From Leptospira sp. WS58.C1 (GTDB lineage Bacteria; Spirochaetota; Leptospiria; Leptospirales; Leptospiraceae), in NCBI RefSeq assembly GCF_040833995.1, contig NZ_CP162137.1, positions 2,774,001-2,838,000 of the forward strand: a stretch of 64,000 bases of DNA, given 5' to 3'. The notes under the pieces were generated by a model that searched no databases, had not been told where the DNA came from, and was given only the letters and a program-made list of their open reading frames with translations. Of the stretch, positions 1-8,069 are shown piece after piece (the stretch's first letter is position 1; each line of letters opens with the position of its first letter). A program made the position numbers and the translations under genes.

Positions 1-40
1 TAGAACAATGAGCGCAAAGTTCTCTTCCGAATTCGGGAAG

Positions 41-72
41 TTTCGGTTCTCTTTTAGAACAGAAAACCGAAA
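41..72. repeat. Stem-loop in the stretch beyond the nos membrane gene
   Basis: An 8-bp perfect inverted repeat (TTTCGGTT at 41-48, AACCGAAA at 65-72) lies just downstream of the minus-strand membrane gene that ends at 114. A second small one, TACTA-ccga-TAGTA, sits at 77-90. Neither is followed by a T-run in the minus direction, so a Rho-independent terminator is not supported. The rest of a nos operon may continue leftward outside the window. Confidence 0.4.
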
Positions 73-113
73 CCGATACTACCGATAGTAATAGAATAAC
101 CGGAAAACCGGAT

Positions 114-722
114 CTATTTAGTAACATCTATCCTCCTCTTCTCGCTCCATATCACAAAAACAAGGATACCAAGCGAAACAAATAGAATGATCCCTCCCCA
201 AGAAGGAAAACTACAGGCGGTGATATTCAACATTTCCTTACATCCCAAAAGTGGAGGCTGGTAAGCCATACCAGGGACCACGATCGGAGCGTCCGGATTC
301 AGATTATGCCCGTAATTATACTCCCATCTCCAAAAATCGTACATTCCCAGGATTCCTAATATTATAATATTCAGAATTCCTAAAATAACTAGATACACTT
401 TAGGATGAAGAAAGGTAACGAACGCGCCGAAGATCAAAAATCCTAAAACATAGGGCATAAACAATAATTCCGGAACGGATTCCGAAACGATCTCATGCAT
501 TCCTATATAATGGTTTAACAAATTGATATTCTGAAGATCGTAGGGAGAAGATCCTGTGATCTTATCGATCCAGATCCTCATTCCCAAACCCTCCGGATAC
601 TGAGGAGCATCCAAGGAGATATGCCAGATAGGCAAAAAATAAACCGATACAAGCAAAAGACCGACTCCTAAAATTAGGAGCCGGTTCATTTTCGAGATCT
701 TCTTTAATAGAAGTTCCTGCAT
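114..722 (-). CDS. NosB-like polytopic membrane protein of the nos operon
   Basis: This 202-residue membrane protein lies 12 nt downstream of nosZ on the same strand. It has a strong hydrophobic segment at about residues 14-32 and others near 85-125 and 172-192. The first membrane segment is followed by a conserved-looking APQYPEGLG stretch (about 39-47), which I recall from the membrane proteins encoded next to clade II nosZ genes in Bacteroidetes and Epsilonproteobacteria (NosB-like). Two cysteines flank a short loop (CKEMLNITAC). The role in those organisms is thought to be support of N2O reduction, but no reaction can be assigned. The start is preceded by GAGGGATC. The assignment rests mainly on position and the loop motif. 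Confidence 0.7.
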   Translation of the reverse strand: MQELLLKKISKMNRLLILGVGLLLVSVYFLPIWHISLDAPQYPEGLGMRIWIDKITGSSPYDLQNINLLNHYIGMHEIVSESVPELLFMPYVLGFLIFGAFVTFLHPKVYLVILGILNIIILGILGMYDFWRWEYNYGHNLNPDAPIVVPGMAYQPPLLGCKEMLNITACSFPSWGGIILFVSLGILVFVIWSEKRRIDVTK

Positions 723-734
723 AAGATCCCTCGT

Positions 735-2657
735 TTAAGGAAGCACCCTTATGTACTGCTGCATTTCTTGGTGAAGCGCCGAACAGAAATCCGTGCAATA
801 GAAAGGATAGATCCCAGGCTTAGGCGCTTTCCATTTGAAAGTCCTGGTCTGTCCCGGCATGATCAGAAGGTTAGGCATTTCAGGCGCCCCACCCACCGCA
901 AAACCGTGAGGAATATCGAAGTCTTGTTCCAAGTTAGTCACATGGAAGAATACAGTGTCACCGCTTCTTACTTCGATAGTATCCGGTTTAAAGTGAGAAC
1001 GTATCTGAGTCATATAAACTCTGACAGTGTTTCCTTCACGAACAACTCTCGCGTCCTTCTCATTCTTGATCGCATAAGGATGTTTATTTTCTTCTAATGG
1101 ATAAATTTTTGCGGCCTTATCCATTAGAAGTTTTGCAGGTATCATCTGAGAATAGTGAGGTTCCCCCACAGTCGGAAAATCGGAAAGAAGTTCCGCTTTG
1201 CCTCCGGAAATATCGTACAACTGGGCGCTCTGAGGCAGCTCCATACCGACTGGAAGATATCTATCCTTAGTGATCTTATTCAATGCGATCAGATATTTTC
1301 CATACGGATCTTTAGAACTTCCGCCTACGATGGAAAGGTGACCCACACTATAGTAAGCGGGAAGATGTTGTTCCACTTCCCAGGTGCCTAGTTCCCATTT
1401 TACGACTTCCGAACTTACGAAACAGGAAGTGTAAGCATATCCCTTTCCGTCAAACTCGGTATGTAAAGGACCTAAACAAGGCTTCTTTACTTCACCGGCA
1501 AGAGTGGATTCGTATTTTAATATTGGGATATCCATGATCGTTCCGGATCTATGTTCCGGTTTGTCCTTCACTTCCATAAGTTTAGAGAAGGAGTGAACCG
1601 GGATCACTGTCGCGAGCTTTCCTCCGCCTACGATATATTCTCCGGTAGGATCCACATCCGTTCCGTGAGGACTCTTAGGAGTAGGCATATAATACATGAC
1701 TCCCGGGCAATCCTTAGGCTGGAGCATTTTCACTCCGCTCAACTTTTCGGAAATCGCAGGCTGGTTCTCCGGTAGATAATTCCTATAATATTCTCCACCA
1801 AAGTTAGACGCCTTTCCTTGGTCCAAACATTGTTTCGCACGAACCCAGTTGAACGCTAAGATATAATCCTTATCATTCTTAGATGCTCCCACTTCTATCA
1901 TCTTATACGCCTGTTCGGAGTTGTATGATGTGAAGAAGCACCAGTCGTGGGATTTTCCTTTTCCGCAGTGGGATAGATCGTAATCGAAACCTGGAACAAG
2001 TATCTGCAGTTCAAGAGAAAGTCTTCCCGATTTAGGATCTACCTTCACCATAGAAACCGTTCCTTTAAAATCTCCTTTAGAAAAATTTTCTATAGGAACA
2101 CTTGCCTGAGGGATCGGAACGGAGAACCTTGTCGCCGCCATCAGATACTCGGTGTTCTCGGTAGCAAAAGGAGAAGCATGGTTACCCGCACTATTCGGGA
2201 TCTCGATGATCTCTTTTGTTTCGAAAGATCTTAGATCGATACGCGCAAGTCTTGGCGTGTTATTCGCATTCAAGAACAACCAACGACCGTCTTGTTTTCC
2301 GTCCGTCATGGAAGCTTCTATATGGTGGCTATCGTCCCAAGGAACATATCCATGAGTGGTCCTAAGCATGTTCTTAGTTTCTTCGTCATATCCATAACCG
2401 TTCTCCGGAAAGACAGAGAACACCGGAATGATCTTGAATAAACGAGTAGAAGGAATTCCGTAGACCGACATTTGCCCGCTGAATCCTCCGGAAAGGAAAG
2501 CATAGACTTCATCCTTTTCTCCCGGCGCCACATACACACGTTTCGCCGCATCGGAAGCGAGCGCAGCGGTTGCAGCCCCGTTCTTACATCCGTACCCTAA
2601 ACCGATGAGGATCATCAGTCCGATAGGTACAAGATTCCTGAATTCGTGTTTTTTCAT
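735..2657 (-). CDS. nosZ: Nitrous-oxide reductase NosZ, clade II (Sec) type, probable lipoprotein
   Basis: NosZ reduces N2O to N2 in the periplasm. The 640-residue protein starts with a Sec-type signal and no twin-arginine motif, ending in a lipobox-like LGYGC with Cys24, so it is probably lipid-anchored. The seven-bladed N-terminal domain shows all seven histidines expected for the CuZ cluster: H111 and H112 (in DDSHH), H160, H331 (in SPHGTD), H399 (in GPLHTEFD), H440 and H501. The C-terminal cupredoxin domain carries the CuA ligands H584, C621, C625, H629 and M632 (in CTDFCSALHQEM). The protein looks intact. A strong AAGGAGG precedes the start. It is flanked by a cytochrome c (upstream) and a NosB-like gene (downstream), with 12-nt gaps. 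Ligand positions were assigned by motif and spacing, not by a computed alignment. Confidence 0.96.
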   Translation of the reverse strand: MKKHEFRNLVPIGLMILIGLGYGCKNGAATAALASDAAKRVYVAPGEKDEVYAFLSGGFSGQMSVYGIPSTRLFKIIPVFSVFPENGYGYDEETKNMLRTTHGYVPWDDSHHIEASMTDGKQDGRWLFLNANNTPRLARIDLRSFETKEIIEIPNSAGNHASPFATENTEYLMAATRFSVPIPQASVPIENFSKGDFKGTVSMVKVDPKSGRLSLELQILVPGFDYDLSHCGKGKSHDWCFFTSYNSEQAYKMIEVGASKNDKDYILAFNWVRAKQCLDQGKASNFGGEYYRNYLPENQPAISEKLSGVKMLQPKDCPGVMYYMPTPKSPHGTDVDPTGEYIVGGGKLATVIPVHSFSKLMEVKDKPEHRSGTIMDIPILKYESTLAGEVKKPCLGPLHTEFDGKGYAYTSCFVSSEVVKWELGTWEVEQHLPAYYSVGHLSIVGGSSKDPYGKYLIALNKITKDRYLPVGMELPQSAQLYDISGGKAELLSDFPTVGEPHYSQMIPAKLLMDKAAKIYPLEENKHPYAIKNEKDARVVREGNTVRVYMTQIRSHFKPDTIEVRSGDTVFFHVTNLEQDFDIPHGFAVGGAPEMPNLLIMPGQTRTFKWKAPKPGIYPFYCTDFCSALHQEMQQYIRVLP

Positions 2658-2669
2658 TTTCTTCCTCCT

Positions 2670-3122
2670 TTATTTCTTATCCATTTTTCTAAGATATTCC
2701 AGGATCTCTCTGGCCTCGGATTCTTGAACGTTTTGAAACGTCATCTGAGTCAGATGTTCTGCGAGAAGTTCCTGAGCGATCGGATCCTTCTGTGTCATCT
2801 CGATAGGATTCAAGATCATATTCATGATCCACTCCGGAGTCCTTCTCTCGGTTACTCCCTTAAGCGCAGGCCCCACGACCTTCTCTTCGAATTTATGACA
2901 AGCGCTACATTTTGTTTCGAAGTTCAGCTTTCCCTTCTGAGCCATACCTTCATTTAACGTGCCTAACGTAACAGAAGAGACTGGCCCGACTCCTTTACTA
3001 GCGACAGAACTCTCGGTCTCCGCCGGTTTTTCCTTCCCGCAATAAGAGAAAGCGATTAAACCTAACAGCACCGGAGCGATCTTGCCGAATTTTATGATAT
3101 TCTTAATTATCTTCATAAACAC
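2670..3122 (-). CDS. Monohaem cytochrome c lipoprotein, probable electron donor to NosZ
   Basis: This is a 150-residue exported protein with a lipobox-like AFSYC (Cys28). A Thr/Ser/Gly-rich linker is followed by one class I cytochrome c domain: the haem motif CSACH is at residues 72-76, and the likely axial methionine is M127 in LTQMTFQNV. It is the first gene of the minus-strand nos group, 12 nt before nosZ, the usual place for a small cytochrome c feeding electrons to clade II NosZ. The start could be either of two close ATGs (residues 1 and 3). The direct partner is inferred from position. Confidence 0.88.
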   Translation of the reverse strand: MFMKIIKNIIKFGKIAPVLLGLIAFSYCGKEKPAETESSVASKGVGPVSSVTLGTLNEGMAQKGKLNFETKCSACHKFEEKVVGPALKGVTERRTPEWIMNMILNPIEMTQKDPIAQELLAEHLTQMTFQNVQESEAREILEYLRKMDKK

Positions 3123-3207
3123 CCGAGCGTCCGGCTCTTCAGGTTTCAGTGATGAGATCCAACGGCCGGACTTTCACTCATCTAACTACGTTCAGGAAAG
3201 AAGCTCC

Positions 3208-3221
3208 TTGACCCGGGTCAA
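3208..3221. promoter_or_regulatory. Perfect 14-bp palindrome resembling an FNR/DNR box
   Basis: TTGACCCGGGTCAA is a perfect inverted repeat in the divergent region between the nos genes and the Crp/Fnr gene. It fits the TTGAy-N4-rTCAA form recognised by FNR/DNR-type regulators. It is about 87 bp from the cytochrome c start and about 110 bp from the regulator start, so it could serve either side. A weaker near-palindrome (ATGATAATTGTCAT, one mismatched pair) lies at 3241-3254. Confidence 0.65.
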
Positions 3222-3330
3222 TCGGCCCGAAAAGCCACGGATGATAATTGTCATGCGGCCTTAAGATCGATTCGTAGATTTTCAAGTCGTCAAAACTTAT
3301 AGAATAGGATCGAATGAGAATGAGTAAGAT

Positions 3331-3954
3331 ATGGGATTAATGATCTTCGATGAAATAACTAAGGATGAGATGTTATCCATCTTTTCCGGCGGAAGGAAAC
3401 GGACTCTTAAAAAAGACGAATTCTTATTTCATCAAGGAGACGAAACGGATTGTTTACATCTTCTGATCGAAGGTAAACTGCAGATATTCAAATACGATTC
3501 AAGCTCCAACGAGATCACTTTGAATTTTTTCAATCCTGTTTCCATGATCGCAGAACTTGCGCTCATCAACGGGATCGCATTTCCTGCATCCGGTAGATTT
3601 GTAACGGATGGAGCAGTCCTATCCCTTCCCTTTAAAGAGCTGCGGGAAAAAATAAAAACGGATATTTCTTTAAATCATCTTTTGATCCAATCCTTGTTCA
3701 ATAAGATCCAAGCGTTAAATCTTTCCATCAATCGCGGAATGACTATGGATTCTTTACAGAGAGTGGCTCACTTCCTGTATTATCTTCCGGAAAGCCAAGC
3801 AACACTTGCACATTCCCAGATCGCTTCCATGCTCGCTCTAAGACCGGAAACCTTTTCAAGAGCGCTCAAACAACTCAAGGACCAAGGGATCATAAATCCG
3901 GAAAGAGGATTGATAGAGGTTATCAACAAAGAAGAATTGAAAAAATTCTTTTAG
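3331..3954 (+). CDS. Crp/Fnr-family transcription regulator, probable nos regulator (DNR/NnrR-like)
   Basis: This 207-residue regulator has an N-terminal cyclic-nucleotide-binding-like beta-roll (about residues 15-115), a dimerisation helix (about 115-140) and a C-terminal winged HTH (about 155-200). The recognition helix reads RPETFSRAL, with E173, S176 and R177 matching the E-x-x-S-R pattern that reads TTGA half-sites in FNR-type proteins. Only one cysteine is present, so there is no Fnr-type Fe-S cluster; a haem- or NO-sensing DNR-like mode is possible. It is divergent from the nos genes and shares their intergenic region. An alternative start is the ATG at 3340. Control of nosZ is inferred. 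Confidence 0.85.
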   Translation: MGLMIFDEITKDEMLSIFSGGRKRTLKKDEFLFHQGDETDCLHLLIEGKLQIFKYDSSSNEITLNFFNPVSMIAELALINGIAFPASGRFVTDGAVLSLPFKELREKIKTDISLNHLLIQSLFNKIQALNLSINRGMTMDSLQRVAHFLYYLPESQATLAHSQIASMLALRPETFSRALKQLKDQGIINPERGLIEVINKEELKKFF

Positions 3955-3977
3955 TACGTATTAAAGAAGAAGGTCCG

Positions 3978-4469
3978 CTAAAACGTAAAACCTCTCGAAT
4001 ACGCAAGCCCCAACACAGCGATCAATAATGAGATCAAAAGATTGATCCTTCCGAATATGGATGCAAACTTTCTGCTTCTACTATCCGATCTTGCTCCCTT
4101 CTCCATTTCCTTAAATGCAGTCGGACCGATCAAAAAATCATGAAGAACGGAACTAAGAAGTAGAAGAAGGAACAAGATCATCTTTATAAGAAAGATCCTT
4201 CCATGAGGAGATATCCAGTAAGAAATCAAGGAATACGCCTCGAAATACTCTTTCAAATAAGCGATACTGATACCCGATCCGATCAATATTATAAATACAT
4301 AATAAGAAAGTTTTCTGAATTGTAACGCGATCTTGAGCAATAGAATGGTTTTAACATCCGAAAGCTCCTTATCCTTATACACAGGACGGAAGATCAGCAC
4401 AAAAAAAAGCATTCCACCCACCCAAAAGGCAGCCGCAAAAAAGTGGAATAATAAAGCTATAAAATACAT
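3978..4469 (-). CDS. CopD-like four-helix membrane protein
   Basis: This 163-residue integral membrane protein has about four hydrophobic helices. The first contains HFFAAAFWVGGMLFF, which resembles helix 1 of the CopD/copper-resistance D family, and a conserved-looking HDFLIGP lies before the last helix. CopD relatives are linked to copper import across the inner membrane. Its closeness to the copper enzyme NosZ is suggestive, but it is on the far side of the regulator and is more likely co-transcribed with the ThDP enzyme 12 nt upstream. The substrate is not shown by the sequence. Confidence 0.65.
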   Translation of the reverse strand: MYFIALLFHFFAAAFWVGGMLFFVLIFRPVYKDKELSDVKTILLLKIALQFRKLSYYVFIILIGSGISIAYLKEYFEAYSLISYWISPHGRIFLIKMILFLLLLLSSVLHDFLIGPTAFKEMEKGARSDSRSRKFASIFGRINLLISLLIAVLGLAYSRGFTF

Positions 4470-4481
4470 GGAAAGAAAGCT

Positions 4482-6215
4482 TTAGCCTGTCACTTTTCTC
4501 CAAAGAGCGCGGCCGATAAATCTGAATTTCTCTCCTAAAGGAAATCTTCCCAGATTGGCTTGGACCACTCCTTTTGTAAATCTGGTGGCTTTAGAATAAT
4601 CTATCTTTATATCCACAATGACCGGCCTACCTTCTTCCGAGATACGAAATGCCTGCTTTAAGATCGACTCGATGTTTTCATTCGATTCAAGAGAAAGATA
4701 AGCGGCGCCGGTGCCTTTTGCAATACCTTCTAATTGTAATTCACCAAGAATTGTACAAGTCTTACGAGAATATGGTATCTGTTGCCCTTGGGAGATCTGG
4801 CTTAATTCCCCGTCGTAAAATACACAAATGACTACGCCCGCAGAGTTTGTAGTCGCAGTGAGTAATTCTAATCCGGTCATTAAAAATGCGCCGTCACCCA
4901 CGATCCCCACAACATTTCGATCCGGGTTTGCGATCTTAGCTCCTATAGAAGCAGGCACACAATAACCCATAGAATTAAAATCGCTAGGAGAAATAAATGT
5001 TTTAGAACGGATCACAGGAAATAATTCAGCAGCCAAAAAAGTATGGTTCCCATCGTCCACTACCAGGATATCCTCTTCTTTCATTTGTTTACGCAACTCT
5101 CGAAAGAAGATAGAAGGATTGATCCGATCTGCGACGGAATGTTTTTCCCATTCTTCTGCGTATTCTTTTTTCTTCTTTAGGATCAGGTCTTTTATTTTTG
5201 CGGATTTTCTTTCTTGGACCCCTTCTTTCTTTAATTTTTCCAATATAGCGCCTAATATATGTTTGGCGTCTCCTTCTAACTCCGATTTAGCAGGATAGTT
5301 TTTGGAGAACACGTCCGGATTCACATCTATATGGATCAGATTTTCAGGTACCTTCATACTAAAACTACCGGTAGGGATCTCTGAAAATCTTGTTCCGACA
5401 GCCAAGAGACAATCACAATTCTCGAAAGCTGCTTCTCCCGCAGGAACCGAGTACGCACCGAATCCCATTCCGGTATGAAGAGGATGAGTTGCCGGAAACA
5501 CGCTTAATCCTTGCAAGGTAGTTGCCACAGGGGAACCGATCAATTCGGCAAGTTCGATCAATTCTTTTGTCGCGTTCCTTGCTCCCCAACCTGCAAATAT
5601 CCCCGGATGGGAAGAGCGCTTTAAAAGTTCACATGCTTTTTCAAACGCTGCCTCGTCGATCTTCCATACGTTCCTTTCCGGCATGAATTTGGGAATATAA
5701 GAAACTTTTCCCGAAAACAATTGTATATTTACAGGAATTTCCACAAATACGGGTCCAGCTTCGTCCTCCGTTGCAACTTCGTAAGCTTCGAATAGAATGG
5801 GGACGATCTCCTCATGAGTTTCTACTCTAAAGAATTTTTTAGTGATCCCTTTCAAAAATCCGGACTGATCTATTTGATGTAATTGGAATTTTTTTCCAGT
5901 GTCCGTTCTCACTCCACCGGAAATGACGAGCATCGGAATTCCATCCAAATAAGCTTCCCCTATTCCGCTTAACGCGTGAGTTGCTCCCGCGGCGGGAACG
6001 ATCACTAATGTTCCTAAGGACGCGGAAGTCCTACTGATTGCATCCGCCATAAACGCCGCTCCACATTCATGGGTAACCAAAAACGGAGTGATTGTGCTGG
6101 ATAGATTCAATTCGTCGTATAATTCCGTAGTATGTACTCCTGGTATTCCGAAAGTGAATTTCACTCCGATCTGTTCCAAGGCGTATACGATCAATTCTGC
6201 TCCGGTTTTTTTCAT
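4482..6215 (-). CDS. Thiamine-diphosphate enzyme, acetolactate-synthase-like
   Basis: The 577-residue protein has the three-domain ThDP fold: an N-terminal pyrimidine-binding domain with the catalytic glutamate E50 in THECGAA, a central domain, and a C-terminal diphosphate-binding domain with GDG at 440-442. At the other end of the metal-binding motif the usual Asn-Asn is Tyr-Asp (FYDGELSQI), so the second metal ligand would be Asp468. This fits catabolic or uncharacterised relatives better than the biosynthetic acetolactate synthase, and no ilvN-like regulatory subunit is adjacent. It lies 16 nt downstream of an FAD dehydrogenase, so the two probably share a transcript. The substrate is unknown. 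Confidence 0.8.
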   Translation of the reverse strand: MKKTGAELIVYALEQIGVKFTFGIPGVHTTELYDELNLSSTITPFLVTHECGAAFMADAISRTSASLGTLVIVPAAGATHALSGIGEAYLDGIPMLVISGGVRTDTGKKFQLHQIDQSGFLKGITKKFFRVETHEEIVPILFEAYEVATEDEAGPVFVEIPVNIQLFSGKVSYIPKFMPERNVWKIDEAAFEKACELLKRSSHPGIFAGWGARNATKELIELAELIGSPVATTLQGLSVFPATHPLHTGMGFGAYSVPAGEAAFENCDCLLAVGTRFSEIPTGSFSMKVPENLIHIDVNPDVFSKNYPAKSELEGDAKHILGAILEKLKKEGVQERKSAKIKDLILKKKKEYAEEWEKHSVADRINPSIFFRELRKQMKEEDILVVDDGNHTFLAAELFPVIRSKTFISPSDFNSMGYCVPASIGAKIANPDRNVVGIVGDGAFLMTGLELLTATTNSAGVVICVFYDGELSQISQGQQIPYSRKTCTILGELQLEGIAKGTGAAYLSLESNENIESILKQAFRISEEGRPVIVDIKIDYSKATRFTKGVVQANLGRFPLGEKFRFIGRALWRKVTG

Positions 6216-6231
6216 ATTAATTCTCTTTTAT

Positions 6232-7935
6232 TTAAGTTTTTATAATGGAACGAGCGGCAATTCTGGAGGTAAGTATACAACTTCCTAAAAAAGTCCCTTC
6301 TAGAGCGCCTTTCCCGTGAATACCGCCGCCGCCGAAACCGGCTGCTTCTCCCACCGCATACAGACCTTCTATCGGATTTCCTTTAGGATCCAAGACCCTG
6401 GATCTTAGGTCCGTTTGGATGCCTCCCATGGATTTTCGAGTCAGGATAAATTCGCGTATAGCGATCAAAGGTTTCGCTTTCCGATCCAAGATCTTCTGGA
6501 ACTTGCAGGTTCGGGCCCGATCTCCACGATAATTACGAAGTTGAACGATCCTTCTGAGCTGATCGTCGTTATGGAATACTTCTCCCCTTTCGATCATTTC
6601 ATCGTATTCTAATATAGTTTTTTCTAATCTGTCCCCATCGATGGAACGATCTTCATTCAATTGGTTCATTCCTTCCGCAAGTTCGGAGATGGAATCCGCC
6701 ACTACAAAATCGATGCATTCTGAACTGATCTTTTTTAGGAAAGATTCGTTCCCGAAAAATAAAGTTTTCAAAAATCCGAAGAAATCCTTGTTTCGGATCG
6801 ACTCGTTGAATTCGGAACCGGAAACGGCAAGTTCCTTAACTGCGATCTTCCAATTCATGATCTGCCAAGAGAATTTTTCCTCTTGGGCACAGATCCTTTC
6901 CACAAGATAGCGTGTATCAAAACCGGTAACTAAAGGGATGGGCCCAATCCTTTCTCCTCTTGAATTCAACCAAAGAGCGGACTTAGGAGGGACAAGACTG
7001 AGTCCTTCTCCTTCCCATTTAGGATCAGGATGATGAACTCCTGCGGCATAATTCCACATCTTATCCAGATGGGTCAGGTTAGCTCCTATCTTTGCAGAAG
7101 CAGTATGAAGATCTCCTATCGCATATTTATGTGAACCGTTCAGAATTGTCTCGGGCGGTTTGCCAAGAGATCTAGGCCAATATTTTCGGACCTTCTTCAT
7201 GTCTCCCGCGATCCCGCCGCTCGCAAGCACCGTATGTTCCGCAAAGATCTCGTATTTGATCCCATCCGTTTCGGATTCTGCTATGCAGCCTTGTATTCTT
7301 TTTCCGGAGCGGATCAGCTCCTTGGCTCGAGTTCCAAATATAAAATGAAGCCGATTCAAATTTTTATGAGAATATAAGTTTTTCTTTAATGCGGAGATCA
7401 AACCCTCTCCGGTTCCCCAAACCATATGGAATCTAGGAACGCTATTCCCAGGTTTGAATAATCCTCTTTCTACCCAATGTACGACAGGGAAGAAGCCGAC
7501 GGATTTTCCTTTAAGATAATAGAATATATCCTCTAAAGACCGGTTAACGTATTCCTTCGCCCAGAGTTTAGGGAGTTTGTCTTCTTCCGAAAATTCAGCC
7601 GTAGAATACCAATCTGAGAGGGCTAAAGAATTATTATCCTCTATCCCGTTCCATCTTTGGATCGGAGTATCCACCATAAAGATACCTCCGAAAGAAAGTC
7701 TAGCAAGGCCTCCTAATCGATCCTCAGAATCACGATCTACCAAGATCACTCTTTTTCCGGAATCAAGTAGATCCAGGGCCAGAACGATCCCGGCCAGACC
7801 ACCTCCGATCACCAAGACTTCGGTGGATAAGGATATTTTTTCCTTCTTCTTCTCTTCCATTTTCGGGATCAATCCTAACTGAAAATCTTTCAGATGCAAT
7901 TGATCGATATCAATGTGCGTATTAACATTTATCAT
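6232..7935 (-). CDS. FAD-dependent dehydrogenase (fumarate reductase / ketosteroid dehydrogenase-like)
   Basis: This 567-residue flavoprotein has an N-terminal dinucleotide-binding motif, VLVIGGGLAGIVLALDLL (about 37-54), followed by an acidic residue that would bind ribose (VDRD). The C-terminal FAD motif AVGEAAGFGGGGIHG near residue 530 is typical of the FAD_binding_2 superfamily, closest in layout to the COG3573 oxidoreductases. No signal peptide is seen. The first ATG at 7933-7935 has no clear ribosome site; the internal ATG at 7858-7860 gives a product starting MEEKKKEK and may be the true start. It precedes the ThDP enzyme gene. The substrate is unknown. Confidence 0.82.
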   Translation of the reverse strand: MINVNTHIDIDQLHLKDFQLGLIPKMEEKKKEKISLSTEVLVIGGGLAGIVLALDLLDSGKRVILVDRDSEDRLGGLARLSFGGIFMVDTPIQRWNGIEDNNSLALSDWYSTAEFSEEDKLPKLWAKEYVNRSLEDIFYYLKGKSVGFFPVVHWVERGLFKPGNSVPRFHMVWGTGEGLISALKKNLYSHKNLNRLHFIFGTRAKELIRSGKRIQGCIAESETDGIKYEIFAEHTVLASGGIAGDMKKVRKYWPRSLGKPPETILNGSHKYAIGDLHTASAKIGANLTHLDKMWNYAAGVHHPDPKWEGEGLSLVPPKSALWLNSRGERIGPIPLVTGFDTRYLVERICAQEEKFSWQIMNWKIAVKELAVSGSEFNESIRNKDFFGFLKTLFFGNESFLKKISSECIDFVVADSISELAEGMNQLNEDRSIDGDRLEKTILEYDEMIERGEVFHNDDQLRRIVQLRNYRGDRARTCKFQKILDRKAKPLIAIREFILTRKSMGGIQTDLRSRVLDPKGNPIEGLYAVGEAAGFGGGGIHGKGALEGTFLGSCILTSRIAARSIIKT

Positions 7936-8069
7936 GTTTAATGAGTTGTAATGGATTTCTGGACCTTGGAGTCTTCTTGAATTTGCAACATTTTTGGAAG
8001 AGATGAACTCTTATCTTCTATAAACGGGAAAGAAGGATAAGATCCTAAGTTCCCGATAAAGGAGAGATC

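Noticed and set aside
1..113. Rho-independent terminator after the nos membrane gene
   Set aside because: Hairpins are present but no T-run follows on the minus strand, and the nos operon may continue beyond the window.
3241..3254. Fur-box-like near-palindrome ATGATAATTGTCAT
   Set aside because: It has one mismatched pair and no extended Fur-type repeat, and no iron-related gene is near; kept only as a note to the operator entry.
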